DNA of 60,650 bases from an uncultured Clostridia bacterium (GTDB lineage: Bacteria > Bacillota > Clostridia > Christensenellales > Aristaeellaceae): assembly GCA_946408995.1 (NCBI GenBank), contig CAMJUL010000011.1:1-60650 (forward strand), given 5' to 3'. This document shows, piece by piece, positions 24,382 to 32,314 of this stretch. The stretch's first letter is position 1, and the number at the start of each line of letters is the position of its first letter. The notes below the pieces were generated by a model. That model was not told where the DNA came from. It saw only the letters and a list, made by a program, of their open reading frames with translations, and made no database searches. Both the position numbers and the translations under genes were made by a program.

Positions 24382-25170
24382 ATGAGCAAGACCTGTCTGT
24401 TTCTGTCCGGGAAGGGCGGCGTGGGCAAAAGCACCGCCGCCGTCTCCGTGGCCGCGGCCCTTGCCGGCCGGGGCATTTCCTGCGTGCTTATGGACGGGGA
24501 CACGGGACTGAGATGCGCCGATTTGATGCTGGGCATGCAGGACCGGGTGGTTTATGATTTTATGGACCTGTGCGAGGACACCTGTTCCCTGGACAGCGCG
24601 CTCTATGAGGTGCCGGGCAGGGAAGGCAGGCTGTGTCTGCTGGCGGCGTCCCAGGTGCTGCGGGCGTCCCAGGTGAAGCCTAAAAAGGTGGCGGAGATCT
24701 GCGCCAGGCTTCGGGAACGCTTCCCGGTGGTGCTGGTGGACGGACCCGCCGGCGTCGGCAGGAACCTGAAGGTGCTCCTGGACGCGGCGGACGAATGCGT
24801 GGTGGTCAGCACCATGGACGCCGTGGCCGTGCGGGACGCGGAAAAAAGCATCAGCGTGCTGAGGGAGCATGGGAAAACCGAGATCAGCCTGCTTTTGAAC
24901 CGGATGGTCAAAAGCTATGTGGTCAAGGGGATCCTGCCCTCCCCCCGGGACATCTCCATGAGCCTGGACGTCCCCCTCCTTGGGGCGGTGCCGGAGAGCC
25001 CTCTGGTATACGGGGCCATGCTTCGGGGGGTCCCGGCCCTGGAATGCGGGGACCGGGAGGTCCGCAGGGCCTTTGAGGACGCGGCCTCCAGGCTGATGGG
25101 GGGCCGGGTGCCCCTGAAAAATACACAGGCCAGTCCGCTGGTAAGGTTTTTCAGCCGTACGGAGGACTGA
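24382..25170 (+). CDS. minD: MinD-like ParA-family ATPase
   Basis: The 262-residue deviant Walker ATPase shows SGKGGVGKST, the LMDGDTGLRCADLMLG switch and VVLVDGPAGVGRN, then NRMVKSYVVKG as in MinD. The C-terminus (SPLVRFFSRTED) could form a short amphipathic membrane helix but is less basic than in classic MinD. MinD positions the division site by recruiting MinC. Here no MinC or MinE gene is adjacent, and minD lies between mrdA and rodA. A FlhG- or BY-kinase-like role cannot be fully excluded, but the operon favours cell-shape or division placement. Confidence 0.82.
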   Translation: MSKTCLFLSGKGGVGKSTAAVSVAAALAGRGISCVLMDGDTGLRCADLMLGMQDRVVYDFMDLCEDTCSLDSALYEVPGREGRLCLLAASQVLRASQVKPKKVAEICARLRERFPVVLVDGPAGVGRNLKVLLDAADECVVVSTMDAVAVRDAEKSISVLREHGKTEISLLLNRMVKSYVVKGILPSPRDISMSLDVPLLGAVPESPLVYGAMLRGVPALECGDREVRRAFEDAASRLMGGRVPLKNTQASPLVRFFSRTED

Positions 25171-25197
25171 GCGTGCCTGACAGGGAAGGAACCGAGG

Positions 25198-26463
25198 ATG
25201 ATCGCAGAAACCAAAAGACGCTCCAGGGCCCATTTTGAATGGCCGATCCTGGTGGTGGTCTATCTTCTGGCGCTGTTTGGGATCTACTGTATCGCTTCCG
25301 CCACCTATGACCCGGACCGGGGGACGGATCAGACCCTGCTGAGCCTGATCCTCAACTCCAGGTCCTCTATGTGGCAGAGCATTTTTGTGCTGGTTTCCCC
25401 GGTGGTGGTCTTTATCGTGTCGTCGGTGCCCCTGGACCTGATCCGGAGCCAGACCCGGCTGATCTACCTGGGGGTCACCTTCCTTCTGGTGGTGACGCTT
25501 TTGACCGCGACCCTGGTCAACGGCATCAGCGCGTGGCTGGAGACCGGCCTTGGCCGGTCCATTCAGCCGGCGGAATTCTCCAAATTGGCCATTTTGCTGG
25601 TGCTTGCCCGGGAACTGTCCAAATCCGAAAAGCCCCTGGGCACCTTCCGGGAATTCCTGCGGGTAGGCTTTCTTGTGGCGGTCCCCTCCCTGATCGTTTT
25701 GATGCAGGGCGAAACGGGGTCGGTCATCGTGATCGCGGTCATGTTCGTGTTCATGATCTATTTTTCCGGCGCGGACATCCGCCTGGTGGTGGGCATCGTG
25801 ACGGCGGCGGCCCTGGCCATTACCGCGGTCATCGCCTATGCCATCGTGACCGAATCCACGGACTACCGGATCTTAAGGCTGCTGGCCTTTACGGATCCCA
25901 CCAAGTATTCCTCCAGCGGCGGCTACCAGCTTTTGAATTCCCAGAAGGCCATCGGCTCCGGGCAGGTGACGGGCCTGGGGGCCTTTACCCTGGGCACGGT
26001 GACCCAGCTGGGGGGCGTACCGGAAAACTCCACCGACTTTATCCTCTCCACCATTGGGGAGGCCTTCGGGTTCGTCGGGGTGGTCGGCGTGCTGGCGGCG
26101 TATTTTTTCATCATTTTCCGCATGATGTACCTGGCCAGGTATACCCAGGACCGGTACGGGCGGCTGATCATCGTCGGGGTCATGGGCATGCTGTTTTTCC
26201 ATGTGTTCGAGAACGTCTCCATGTGCCTGGGCCTGATGCCCATCACCGGCATCCCGCTGCCCTTCCTGTCCTATGGCGGATCCAACTTTATGACCAACAT
26301 CATCGCGGTGGCCCTGGTCATCAACGTGACCCGGTCCAGGACCAGCTCCAGCGGCCTGTATTCCGTGCAGGGCTACACCGAAAGCGAGGGCGTCAAGCGC
26401 TTCCTGCGGGAAAAGCCGCGCAGGAGGGGGCTGTCCCTCAGGAACCGGGGCGGCGCCCAGTAA
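25198..26463 (+). CDS. rodA: RodA, SEDS peptidoglycan polymerase
   Basis: The 421-residue SEDS protein has about ten membrane segments. It shows IQPAEFSKLAILLVLA, the GYQLLNSQKAIGSGQVTGLG loop, ENSTDFILSTIGEAFGF with the conserved acidic residue, and the MPITGIPLPFLSYGGSN motif. It polymerises glycan strands during elongation with PBP2. AAGGAACCGAGG precedes the ATG. It is the last gene of the maf-mre operon, and no clear terminator follows it before the regulator at 26592. A second SEDS gene is at 39889. Confidence 0.94.
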   Translation: MIAETKRRSRAHFEWPILVVVYLLALFGIYCIASATYDPDRGTDQTLLSLILNSRSSMWQSIFVLVSPVVVFIVSSVPLDLIRSQTRLIYLGVTFLLVVTLLTATLVNGISAWLETGLGRSIQPAEFSKLAILLVLARELSKSEKPLGTFREFLRVGFLVAVPSLIVLMQGETGSVIVIAVMFVFMIYFSGADIRLVVGIVTAAALAITAVIAYAIVTESTDYRILRLLAFTDPTKYSSSGGYQLLNSQKAIGSGQVTGLGAFTLGTVTQLGGVPENSTDFILSTIGEAFGFVGVVGVLAAYFFIIFRMMYLARYTQDRYGRLIIVGVMGMLFFHVFENVSMCLGLMPITGIPLPFLSYGGSNFMTNIIAVALVINVTRSRTSSSGLYSVQGYTESEGVKRFLREKPRRRGLSLRNRGGAQ

Positions 26464-26591
26464 AGACGGATCCTGCCCGCTTCCTGTCATGATTTTGCCA
26501 CGATCCGGTCCATTGGTGAACGTTTTGTAAACTGGCACAGCGGCCGGAAGAATATCCGCCTCAGCTCCGTTTTATGGTTGAGGTGATGAAA

Positions 26592-26912
26592 ATGAGCAAC
26601 CTGTACATTCTGAAGGATGAGCACGACACGCAGAAGCTGCTGCGGATTGATGAAAACAGAGGACAAGCCTTTCTGGACGGACGGGAATGCGGCCTGACCC
26701 GGCAGGAATACTGCCTGCTGAAGGAGCTGGCGTCGCACGGCGACGAAGCGGTCTCCAGGGAGGTGATCCTCAAAAACGCCTGGGGTTTCCAGCTGATGGG
26801 GGAGACCCGTACCGTGGATGTGCATATCCAGCGGCTCCGGCGGAAGCTGGGGGCCCGCACCATCGAGACCGTGTACCGCTACGGCTACAGGCTTTGCGCC
26901 GAGGCGGTCTGA
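26592..26912 (+). CDS. Orphan winged-helix DNA-binding protein (OmpR output domain only)
   Basis: This 106-residue protein consists of an OmpR/PhoB C-terminal domain without a receiver. It contains LTRQEYCLLKELA, SREVILKNAWGFQ, the recognition helix TRTVDVHIQRLRRKLGA and the TVYRYGYRL wing, preceded by about 25 residues (MSNLYILKDEHDTQKLLRID) that could be a small strand domain. Two upstream in-frame ATGs exist, but GAGGTG sits best for 26592. Without a phosphorylation site it must be regulated by its level, a partner or not at all. It stands between rodA and yajC; its targets are unknown. Confidence 0.88.
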   Translation: MSNLYILKDEHDTQKLLRIDENRGQAFLDGRECGLTRQEYCLLKELASHGDEAVSREVILKNAWGFQLMGETRTVDVHIQRLRRKLGARTIETVYRYGYRLCAEAV

Positions 26913-26932
26913 AGAAAGCAAGGCGGAACGCC

Positions 26933-26977
26933 TCCGGCGCCGCCCCGTAATCGCGGGGAGGGCGCCGGACTTTTTTT
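26933..26977 (+). terminator. Terminator of the winged-helix gene
   Basis: TCCGGCGCC (26933-26941) pairs with GGCGCCGGA (26961-26969), with an inner CCCCG/CGGGG stem, followed by CTTTTTTT. Its T-run abuts the -35 of the next promoter. Confidence 0.9.
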
Positions 26978-26978
26978 C

Positions 26979-27007
26979 TTTACATTGAAAGCGGTTGCGT
27001 TTATAAT
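26979..27007 (+). promoter_or_regulatory. Promoter of yajC
   Basis: TTTACA (26979-26984), a 17-bp spacer and a perfect TATAAT (27002-27007). It directly follows the upstream terminator. Confidence 0.8.
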
Positions 27008-27035
27008 ATGGGCTGTAAATCAACTGAAAGGCAGG

Positions 27036-27437
27036 ATGAATGCGATGAACTTTGAAAAGCTCCTTGGGATCGTTCCCGCCATGGCCGAGACGGCCGCCGC
27101 CACCGGGGACGCCGGCGCTGCCGCACCGGAAATGAATCCCACGGGCACCCTGATTTCCTATGGCGTGATGTTCGCGGTGATGATCGCCGTCTTCTACTTT
27201 ATGCTGATCCGTCCCCAAAGGAAAAAGGACAAGCAGGTCAAGGAAATGCTGGCCGCGCTCAAGCCCGGGGACCGCATCACCACCATCGGCGGCATCTACG
27301 GCACCATCAAGTCCATCAAGGACGAGACCATCACCCTGTATGTGGGCAGCGACCGCATGGAAATGGTGGTGGCCCGCTGGGCCATCCGCGGCGTCGAGGA
27401 TGTGACGGTCGAAAACGACGGCGAGGAGCTGACCTGA
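27036..27437 (+). CDS. yajC: Preprotein translocase accessory subunit YajC
   Basis: The product has 133 residues from the ATG at 27036. GAAAGGCAGG just upstream also allows the ATG at 27045. An Ala-rich N-terminal stretch is followed by one membrane helix (about 40-60, LISYGVMFAVMIAVFYFMLI) and the YajC signature IRPQRKKDKQ. Then comes a small basic-acidic domain with ALKPGDRITTIGGIYGTI. YajC associates with SecDF at the Sec translocon. The usual tgt/secDF neighbours are absent here, and the gene is monocistronic, with its own promoter and terminator. Confidence 0.92.
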   Translation: MNAMNFEKLLGIVPAMAETAAATGDAGAAAPEMNPTGTLISYGVMFAVMIAVFYFMLIRPQRKKDKQVKEMLAALKPGDRITTIGGIYGTIKSIKDETITLYVGSDRMEMVVARWAIRGVEDVTVENDGEELT

Positions 27438-27461
27438 GAGAAAACCGCATAGCGCAAACGG

Positions 27462-27504
27462 GCCGCCGCGGCTTCCCCCATCGGGAGGCACGCGGCGGCT
27501 TTTT
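27462..27504 (+). terminator. Terminator of yajC
   Basis: GCCGCCGCG (27462-27470) pairs perfectly with CGCGGCGGC (27491-27499), followed by TTTTT. Confidence 0.9.
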
Positions 27505-27633
27505 ATGGGCGGCTGCCTGGACCGCCGGGGAGAAGGGAAGCCCTGCCTTTTCCTTGGACGAAGGGGGAAGACGGGCTTTCCCTCCGGGTGTATTCCAAAA
27601 AGATGAAAAAAAGATCAAACATACGGGAAATGG

Positions 27634-27662
27634 TTGACGGAGTTGGAAAAGAAAGGTAAAAT
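27634..27662 (+). promoter_or_regulatory. Promoter of LRR/YD paralogue 3
   Basis: TTGACG (27634-27639), a 17-bp spacer and TAAAAT (27657-27662). The distance to the ATG (95 nt) resembles the spacing at the other two paralogues. Confidence 0.8.
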
Positions 27663-27757
27663 AAATCCAAATCGGTGCATTCCATGGGGCAGGTCCCTTT
27701 TGGATGCGCTTGTTTGGACCCATTCCGGAATCATCATCGAAAGAGGGGTTTTTTTGG

Positions 27758-30328
27758 ATGAAGACCAGAAAAGTGATCGCAGTGCTGCTGGCGGCTGTCA
27801 TGCTGCTTACGCTTTTGCCCGGTTCTGTGTTTGCCGCGGCGGATCCCTTCAAGCCGCTGCCCGGGAGCGACAAGATCGAATACTGGTTCGCGGAGACAGA
27901 GGGCGTATTGGTCCTGCGGGGGGACGGCCCCATGCCGGACTTTGACGAAACGAACCGTGAGCCCTGGGACGCCTGGCGCGGAAAGATCCGGCGGATCATC
28001 CTGATGCACGGGATCACCACGGTGAGCGACAAAGTGTTCCGGGACCTGACGGCCATTGAGAGCGTTTCGTTCCCCTCGACGATCGAGATCATCGCCCATG
28101 ATTCTTTTATGGGCTGCGGCAAAGTGCGCAAGGTGGACTATGACGGGGAAAGGGCCGTGCTGGACGCCATCATCACGCTGTACGACGTACGGGAATTGAT
28201 GGATGACCCCGAATGGGGATCCATGACCCGGCAGCAAACCGAAGCGGAAGTGGAAGCGCTGCTGAAGGCGCTGGAGGCCCCCACGGCCGAACCTGTCTGG
28301 TTCACGGAGGAAGAGCCTTACGTTCGTCCGACGGACGCGCCCACGCCTACCCGGAGGCCCCAGCCTACAACCGCGCCGGTGGTGACTCCCACCGAAGAAG
28401 CGGAGCCCACGGAGATCCCCACGGCGACGCCCACCGCGGAGCCGACGGCCACGCCCGAACCCACGGAGGAGCCCACGGAGATCCCCACAGCGACCCCGAC
28501 TGCAGAACCGACTGCAACGCCTACCGCGGAGCCCACGGCGACCCCGACGGCAACGCCTACCGCGGAACCGACGGCGACCCCGGTCCCCACGCCTGAACCG
28601 ATCTACAAATATGACGGTCAGGGCAGGCTGATCTACTCCAAGGAGTATGGGGAGGACGGAAAAGTATATTATTACAGGGCGTCGTATGATGAGAATGGCG
28701 ATGTGGCCAGGGAAGAGCATACAATCGAAGAACTTGATGCCGATGGGATGACGACTGACCGGCAAACGAGCGTCGATTTTTGCCTTCCGAACGGATCTTT
28801 CATTCACAGAGATCTTGAATATAACTACGAAGATGACAAAGTGAAGGACTGGACAGGAACAGGCACTGAGTATGATTCAAATGGTACGGTAGTAAGGACC
28901 CATGAAGTATACGGCAATGCCGAATATGACGAAAACGGCGTTATTACGCGGGAATCTTCATCTTGGAAGTATTTGAGAACAGACGGGACTCCGTTTTCTT
29001 CCATTCAAAGCCTGGTCAGGTACGATCAGAACGGCGAACCTGTATCCGAGGACCAAACCGAAATCTATTATAACCAGGCGGGAACGATTATACAGAAAAA
29101 TGAAAACCAGGTCACCGGGTTTCATGAAAATGGAATCGTTTCATCGGACAGTAATAAACTGACTTATTACAATGCAGACGGGAGCGCCACTTCGACGGAC
29201 GAATATCAAAGTGCATATGACAGCAATGGCAGGACCGTATCAAGGGCCGGTGTGAATTCGATCCTGGATGAAGAAGGAAGAACAACAAATAAAAGGGAGT
29301 ATCAGCAGCGTTACGACGAAAACGGCGCTTTTACCGGTCAGACTTATGAGAGCTATTCCTATGATCAGGATGGGAATATGACCCAGCAAGGCAGCTACGA
29401 AGAAGCCTATGATGAGCGGGGAAGAATTCAGACCAGTGTGGGTCATGTCTCAAAGTATGATAGCGACGGAAAGATTACGGGGAAGTTCGACAGGGACGAT
29501 CAGTATCAATATGGTGAAGATGGGAGCCAAACCAACATCTTCCATCAATCAAACTATGATACGGATGGAATCCTTACAGATTCGTATCAATTTCAAGCAG
29601 ATTGGGATGCCGACAGGAATATGACGCATTCCACATACACTTCCTTCGATTTTGAGACGGATGGGAGCATTGCGAGGAAATTTGAAAACGAAACATTCTA
29701 TGACACAAACGGTAAAATGACAAGAGCAAACTATTACAACAAGTTCGTTCAGTACAATTTGGAGAACTATCGAGAGGTCGAGTATGATTCCCAAGAGAGG
29801 CCTGTGGAAGAGCGCAGCTACAGGTACGACGAAAACGGAGAAACGTACCTTGATTCTGTGACGGCGTATGCCTATGACAGCGAGACGGGAAAGACCACCA
29901 AAACGACGAGCTGGTACGATGAAGAGGGGAACGTGGTGGACACAGAAACCAACGAATACGGGCCGGCCGCTTTGAGAATGTTCACCAAAGCGGCGCCTGC
30001 CTCGGCCCCGGCGGAACCTGAGGAGGCCCCCGCGGGACCGACCCCCCTGCCGACGCTCGCGCCGGCGGCCACCGCGGCCCCGACGGCAGCGCCGACCCAG
30101 CTGCCCATCTATGTTCCGGCGGATGCGCCCGTGCCCGCAGCGGTCCCGACGGACGAGCCGACCCAGCTTCCCCTGTTTGCTCCGGCGGCAGCTCCCTCCT
30201 ATCAGACATCCGGTTACGGGATCCCTCAGGACCAGCCCACTCAGCTGCCGGTTTTGATCCTGCCGGAAGCGTTTGCCGCGGAACCTTCCGCGGAGGCGAC
30301 TCCGGTCCCCGTACCGATCCTGCCCTGA
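27758..30328 (+). CDS. Secreted LRR / Pro-Thr / YD-repeat surface protein, paralogue 3
   Basis: The largest of three paralogues (856 residues). The ATG at 27758 begins the signal peptide (residues 1-28, KTRKVIAVLLAAVMLLTLL). The head at about 35-170 shares the RRIILMHGITTVSDKVFRDL core and GERAVLDAII with the others. A long PTATPTAEPTATP stalk runs over about 190-285. At least eighteen Y-D/Y-N-x-x-G units follow (YDENGDVARE, YDSNGTVVRT, YDERGRIQTS). The Pro-rich tail has PTQLPIYV, PTQLPLFA and PTQLPVLIL. The DNA of the repeat block (about 28650-29800) is visibly AT-richer and less codon-biased than the flanks. It is likely a surface adhesin; its ligand is unknown. Confidence 0.85.
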   Translation: MKTRKVIAVLLAAVMLLTLLPGSVFAAADPFKPLPGSDKIEYWFAETEGVLVLRGDGPMPDFDETNREPWDAWRGKIRRIILMHGITTVSDKVFRDLTAIESVSFPSTIEIIAHDSFMGCGKVRKVDYDGERAVLDAIITLYDVRELMDDPEWGSMTRQQTEAEVEALLKALEAPTAEPVWFTEEEPYVRPTDAPTPTRRPQPTTAPVVTPTEEAEPTEIPTATPTAEPTATPEPTEEPTEIPTATPTAEPTATPTAEPTATPTATPTAEPTATPVPTPEPIYKYDGQGRLIYSKEYGEDGKVYYYRASYDENGDVAREEHTIEELDADGMTTDRQTSVDFCLPNGSFIHRDLEYNYEDDKVKDWTGTGTEYDSNGTVVRTHEVYGNAEYDENGVITRESSSWKYLRTDGTPFSSIQSLVRYDQNGEPVSEDQTEIYYNQAGTIIQKNENQVTGFHENGIVSSDSNKLTYYNADGSATSTDEYQSAYDSNGRTVSRAGVNSILDEEGRTTNKREYQQRYDENGAFTGQTYESYSYDQDGNMTQQGSYEEAYDERGRIQTSVGHVSKYDSDGKITGKFDRDDQYQYGEDGSQTNIFHQSNYDTDGILTDSYQFQADWDADRNMTHSTYTSFDFETDGSIARKFENETFYDTNGKMTRANYYNKFVQYNLENYREVEYDSQERPVEERSYRYDENGETYLDSVTAYAYDSETGKTTKTTSWYDEEGNVVDTETNEYGPAALRMFTKAAPASAPAEPEEAPAGPTPLPTLAPAATAAPTAAPTQLPIYVPADAPVPAAVPTDEPTQLPLFAPAAAPSYQTSGYGIPQDQPTQLPVLILPEAFAAEPSAEATPVPVPILP
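28400..28600. repeat. Pro/Thr-coding minisatellite in paralogue 3
   Basis: Tandem variants of ACCGCGGAGCCGACGGCGAC encode repeated PTAEPTATP units. Copies differ mostly at third positions, so the repeat is kept at the protein level. Confidence 0.85.
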
Positions 30329-30353
30329 GCGGGATCTGACGCAGGACAGATCC

Positions 30354-30393
30354 GCCGCGTACCCCCCGAAGAAGGGGTGCGCGGCTTTTTTTT
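30354..30393 (+). terminator. Terminator of LRR/YD paralogue 3
   Basis: GCCGCGTACCCC (30354-30365) pairs along its full length with GGGGTGCGCGGC (30374-30385), with one G-U pair, followed by eight T residues. Confidence 0.92.
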
Positions 30394-30410
30394 GTGCCGG
30401 GACGCAGATC

Positions 30411-30443
30411 GAAAAAAGCCCGCGGAGGGCATCCTCCGGGGCT
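30411..30443 (-). terminator. Terminator of the ligA-PHP operon
   Basis: On the minus strand, AGCCCCGGAGG pairs with CCTCCGCGGGCT with a one-base bulge, and TTTTTTC follows. It is placed convergently with the terminator at 30354. Confidence 0.75.
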
Positions 30444-30466
30444 TACAGGAAAACAGCAGGCTTTAT

Positions 30467-31330
30467 TCAGGATCCGGCGAGGACGGAGGCAAGGAACCGC
30501 TCAAGGCCCTCTGGCAGGCCCCGGGAGGGGTCGAGGCCGGTGTCGCCGAGGCGCACCGTCTTGTTCCTTCCGTGATAGTCGCTGCCCGCCGTGATCATCA
30601 GACCGTATTCTTCCGCCAGGGCAAGCACCTGGGCCCGGTGGGCGGCGGAAAAGCCGGAATAAAACCCTTCGATGCCCTTCAGACCCAGCCCCCTCAGCCT
30701 CCGGACCCTTTGATCCTGGTCCGCGCCGACGATCTCCTCCTCCCCGCTGCCGAAAACAGGATGCGCCAAAACGGGGATGCCGCCTGAGCGAAGGATGGCA
30801 TCGATGGCCTGCTCCGGTCGGAGGAAGGCGGAGGGCGTGATGGCGCGGTCGATATAGGCGTGGATGGCGGTTTGCTTGTCCTCCGCAAAGCCGTATTTCA
30901 CCATCAGATTGGCGATGTGCGGCTTTCCGGGGTTGTCCAGGGCAAAAAGGGCCTGGAGCTCGGCCTCCGGGAAGGTGAAGCCAAAGGCGGTCCGCAGATG
31001 CTCAAGGCGGGCGTTGACCTTGTCAAGACGCAGATGATGCGCCTCGTCGGTGAGGCGCCGGATGGGATCGCTCTCCGGGTCAAAGGCATAACCAAGGATA
31101 TGATATTTGCCTTCACCATCCCGGCAGGAGAATTCCGCGCCGGAAAGCAGAAGAGGATCGTCCTTCTTCAGCTGGTCCCGGAGCATCCCGTACCCTTTGA
31201 CGGCATCGTGGTCCGTCAGGGCGATCAGGCCGAGCCCCGCGGCCTTTGCTTTCTCAAGAAGCGCGGCGGGGGTGTCCGTGCCGTCGGAGACGGTGGAATG
31301 CAGGTGAAGGTCGATGTTCGTGTGATTCAT
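30467..31330 (-). CDS. PHP-domain phosphoesterase (RNase AM / nucleoside bisphosphatase type)
   Basis: This 287-residue polymerase-and-histidinol-phosphatase fold protein shows the metal-binding motifs in order: DLHLHSTVSDG (H9, H11), LTDHD, GAEFS, VLAHP and GSDYHG. A helical insert lies between about 95 and 165. Family members release 5'-nucleotides from short RNA ends or hydrolyse 3',5'-nucleoside bisphosphates. It is the last gene of the minus-strand operon that starts with ligA, 24 nt after the DnaI-like gene. The substrate is assigned from family only. Confidence 0.88.
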   Translation of the reverse strand: MNHTNIDLHLHSTVSDGTDTPAALLEKAKAAGLGLIALTDHDAVKGYGMLRDQLKKDDPLLLSGAEFSCRDGEGKYHILGYAFDPESDPIRRLTDEAHHLRLDKVNARLEHLRTAFGFTFPEAELQALFALDNPGKPHIANLMVKYGFAEDKQTAIHAYIDRAITPSAFLRPEQAIDAILRSGGIPVLAHPVFGSGEEEIVGADQDQRVRRLRGLGLKGIEGFYSGFSAAHRAQVLALAEEYGLMITAGSDYHGRNKTVRLGDTGLDPSRGLPEGLERFLASVLAGS

Positions 31331-31354
31331 GGGCCCGATCCCTCCGGGGCGGGT

Positions 31355-32314
31355 TCAGTTTCTAAGGTCCTTGCCCATCAGAGCGATCTCCAGGGCCAGG
31401 CGGCGGTCCAGCAGGCGGCTGGTGAAGCGCTCGGAATAGCGGGCCTTGAGCTCGGTGGGGGACAGATTGGTGCTCACGCAGGTGCCAAGGCCGGCGAGGG
31501 TGCGCTCGTTGAGGACGTTGAAAAAGAACTCCACCGTCACATTGTCAAACAGCGGTTCCATGCCCAGATCGTCGATCAGCAGGAGACCGCAGCGGAAATA
31601 GCCTTCGGTATCCCGGGTGCCGGGGTGGAAATAGTCCGCCCGCAGGTCCTCCAGAAGCCGGTAGGCGGTAACGTAGAGGACGTCCTGCCCCCGCTCCCGC
31701 AGGCGGCGGGCCACGCATTTAAGCAGCCAGGTCTTCCCCAATCCCGTGGCGCCGTGAAGCACCAGGTTTTTCTTGGGCCCGTCGGGATAGCTGTCGGCGA
31801 AGTCACGGCATTTTTCGGCAACGATGCGCATCAGGTTGCGCTGGGACATGGCGGGGTATTCCTTCAGGGGCTCCGGGGAAAAGACGCTGGGGTCGTAATT
31901 TTCAAAGGCCTCGGGGCCTTCCGCCCCCAGGGTCTCCTTCATTTCCAGCTCCCGGGCGCGGCGCTTGAAGCAGGCGCATTCCACCTTGATCCCCTCCCCG
32001 GCAAGGCCGGTGTCCCGGCAGTCGGGGCAGCGGTACACCGGGGACAGATAATCCGCTGGATAGCCCGCGTTTTCCAGGGCCTGACGGATGCGGGCGTTGA
32101 ATTCCAGCATGCCCTTTTCGGGGTCGGAGGCCGCGTCCCCCTGCAGGATGCCGCTGAGCCCCTTGAGGATCAGGGCATGACGGCCCTCCCAAAGGTCCCG
32201 GATCTCCGGGTGGGCGTCGAACACCTCCTGCCGGCGTTTTTCTTCCACCCGCAGGTCCTTTTCCCGCTGCAGGCGGTACTCTTCCATCAGGCGCTGATAA
32301 AGGTCGCTGTTCAT
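31355..32314 (-). CDS. dnaI: DnaI/DnaC-type helicase loader ATPase
   Basis: The 319-residue AAA+ ATPase has an N-terminal helical region with a zinc motif (CPDCRDTG, then CAC, about 95-118) and an ATPase core: Walker A HGATGLGKTW, Walker B LLLIDDLG, and sensor-1 CVSTNLSP. It loads the replicative helicase at the origin. It overlaps the upstream DnaD-like gene by 4 nt, which supports a joint role in helicase loading. IstB transposition ATPases are similar, but no transposase is nearby and the zinc motif fits DnaI. Confidence 0.9.
   Translation of the reverse strand: MNSDLYQRLMEEYRLQREKDLRVEEKRRQEVFDAHPEIRDLWEGRHALILKGLSGILQGDAASDPEKGMLEFNARIRQALENAGYPADYLSPVYRCPDCRDTGLAGEGIKVECACFKRRARELEMKETLGAEGPEAFENYDPSVFSPEPLKEYPAMSQRNLMRIVAEKCRDFADSYPDGPKKNLVLHGATGLGKTWLLKCVARRLRERGQDVLYVTAYRLLEDLRADYFHPGTRDTEGYFRCGLLLIDDLGMEPLFDNVTVEFFFNVLNERTLAGLGTCVSTNLSPTELKARYSERFTSRLLDRRLALEIALMGKDLRN

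Larger units (their letters stand above)
27438..27757. other. Intergenic region before LRR/YD paralogue 3
   Basis: It holds the yajC terminator (27462-27504) and the promoter at 27634-27662 with its 95-nt leader. Bases 27505-27633 show nothing further. Confidence 0.7.

Noticed and set aside
31355-32314. IstB-type transposition ATPase
   Set aside because: No IstA transposase or terminal repeats; the overlap with a DnaD-like gene and the N-terminal zinc motif support DnaI.
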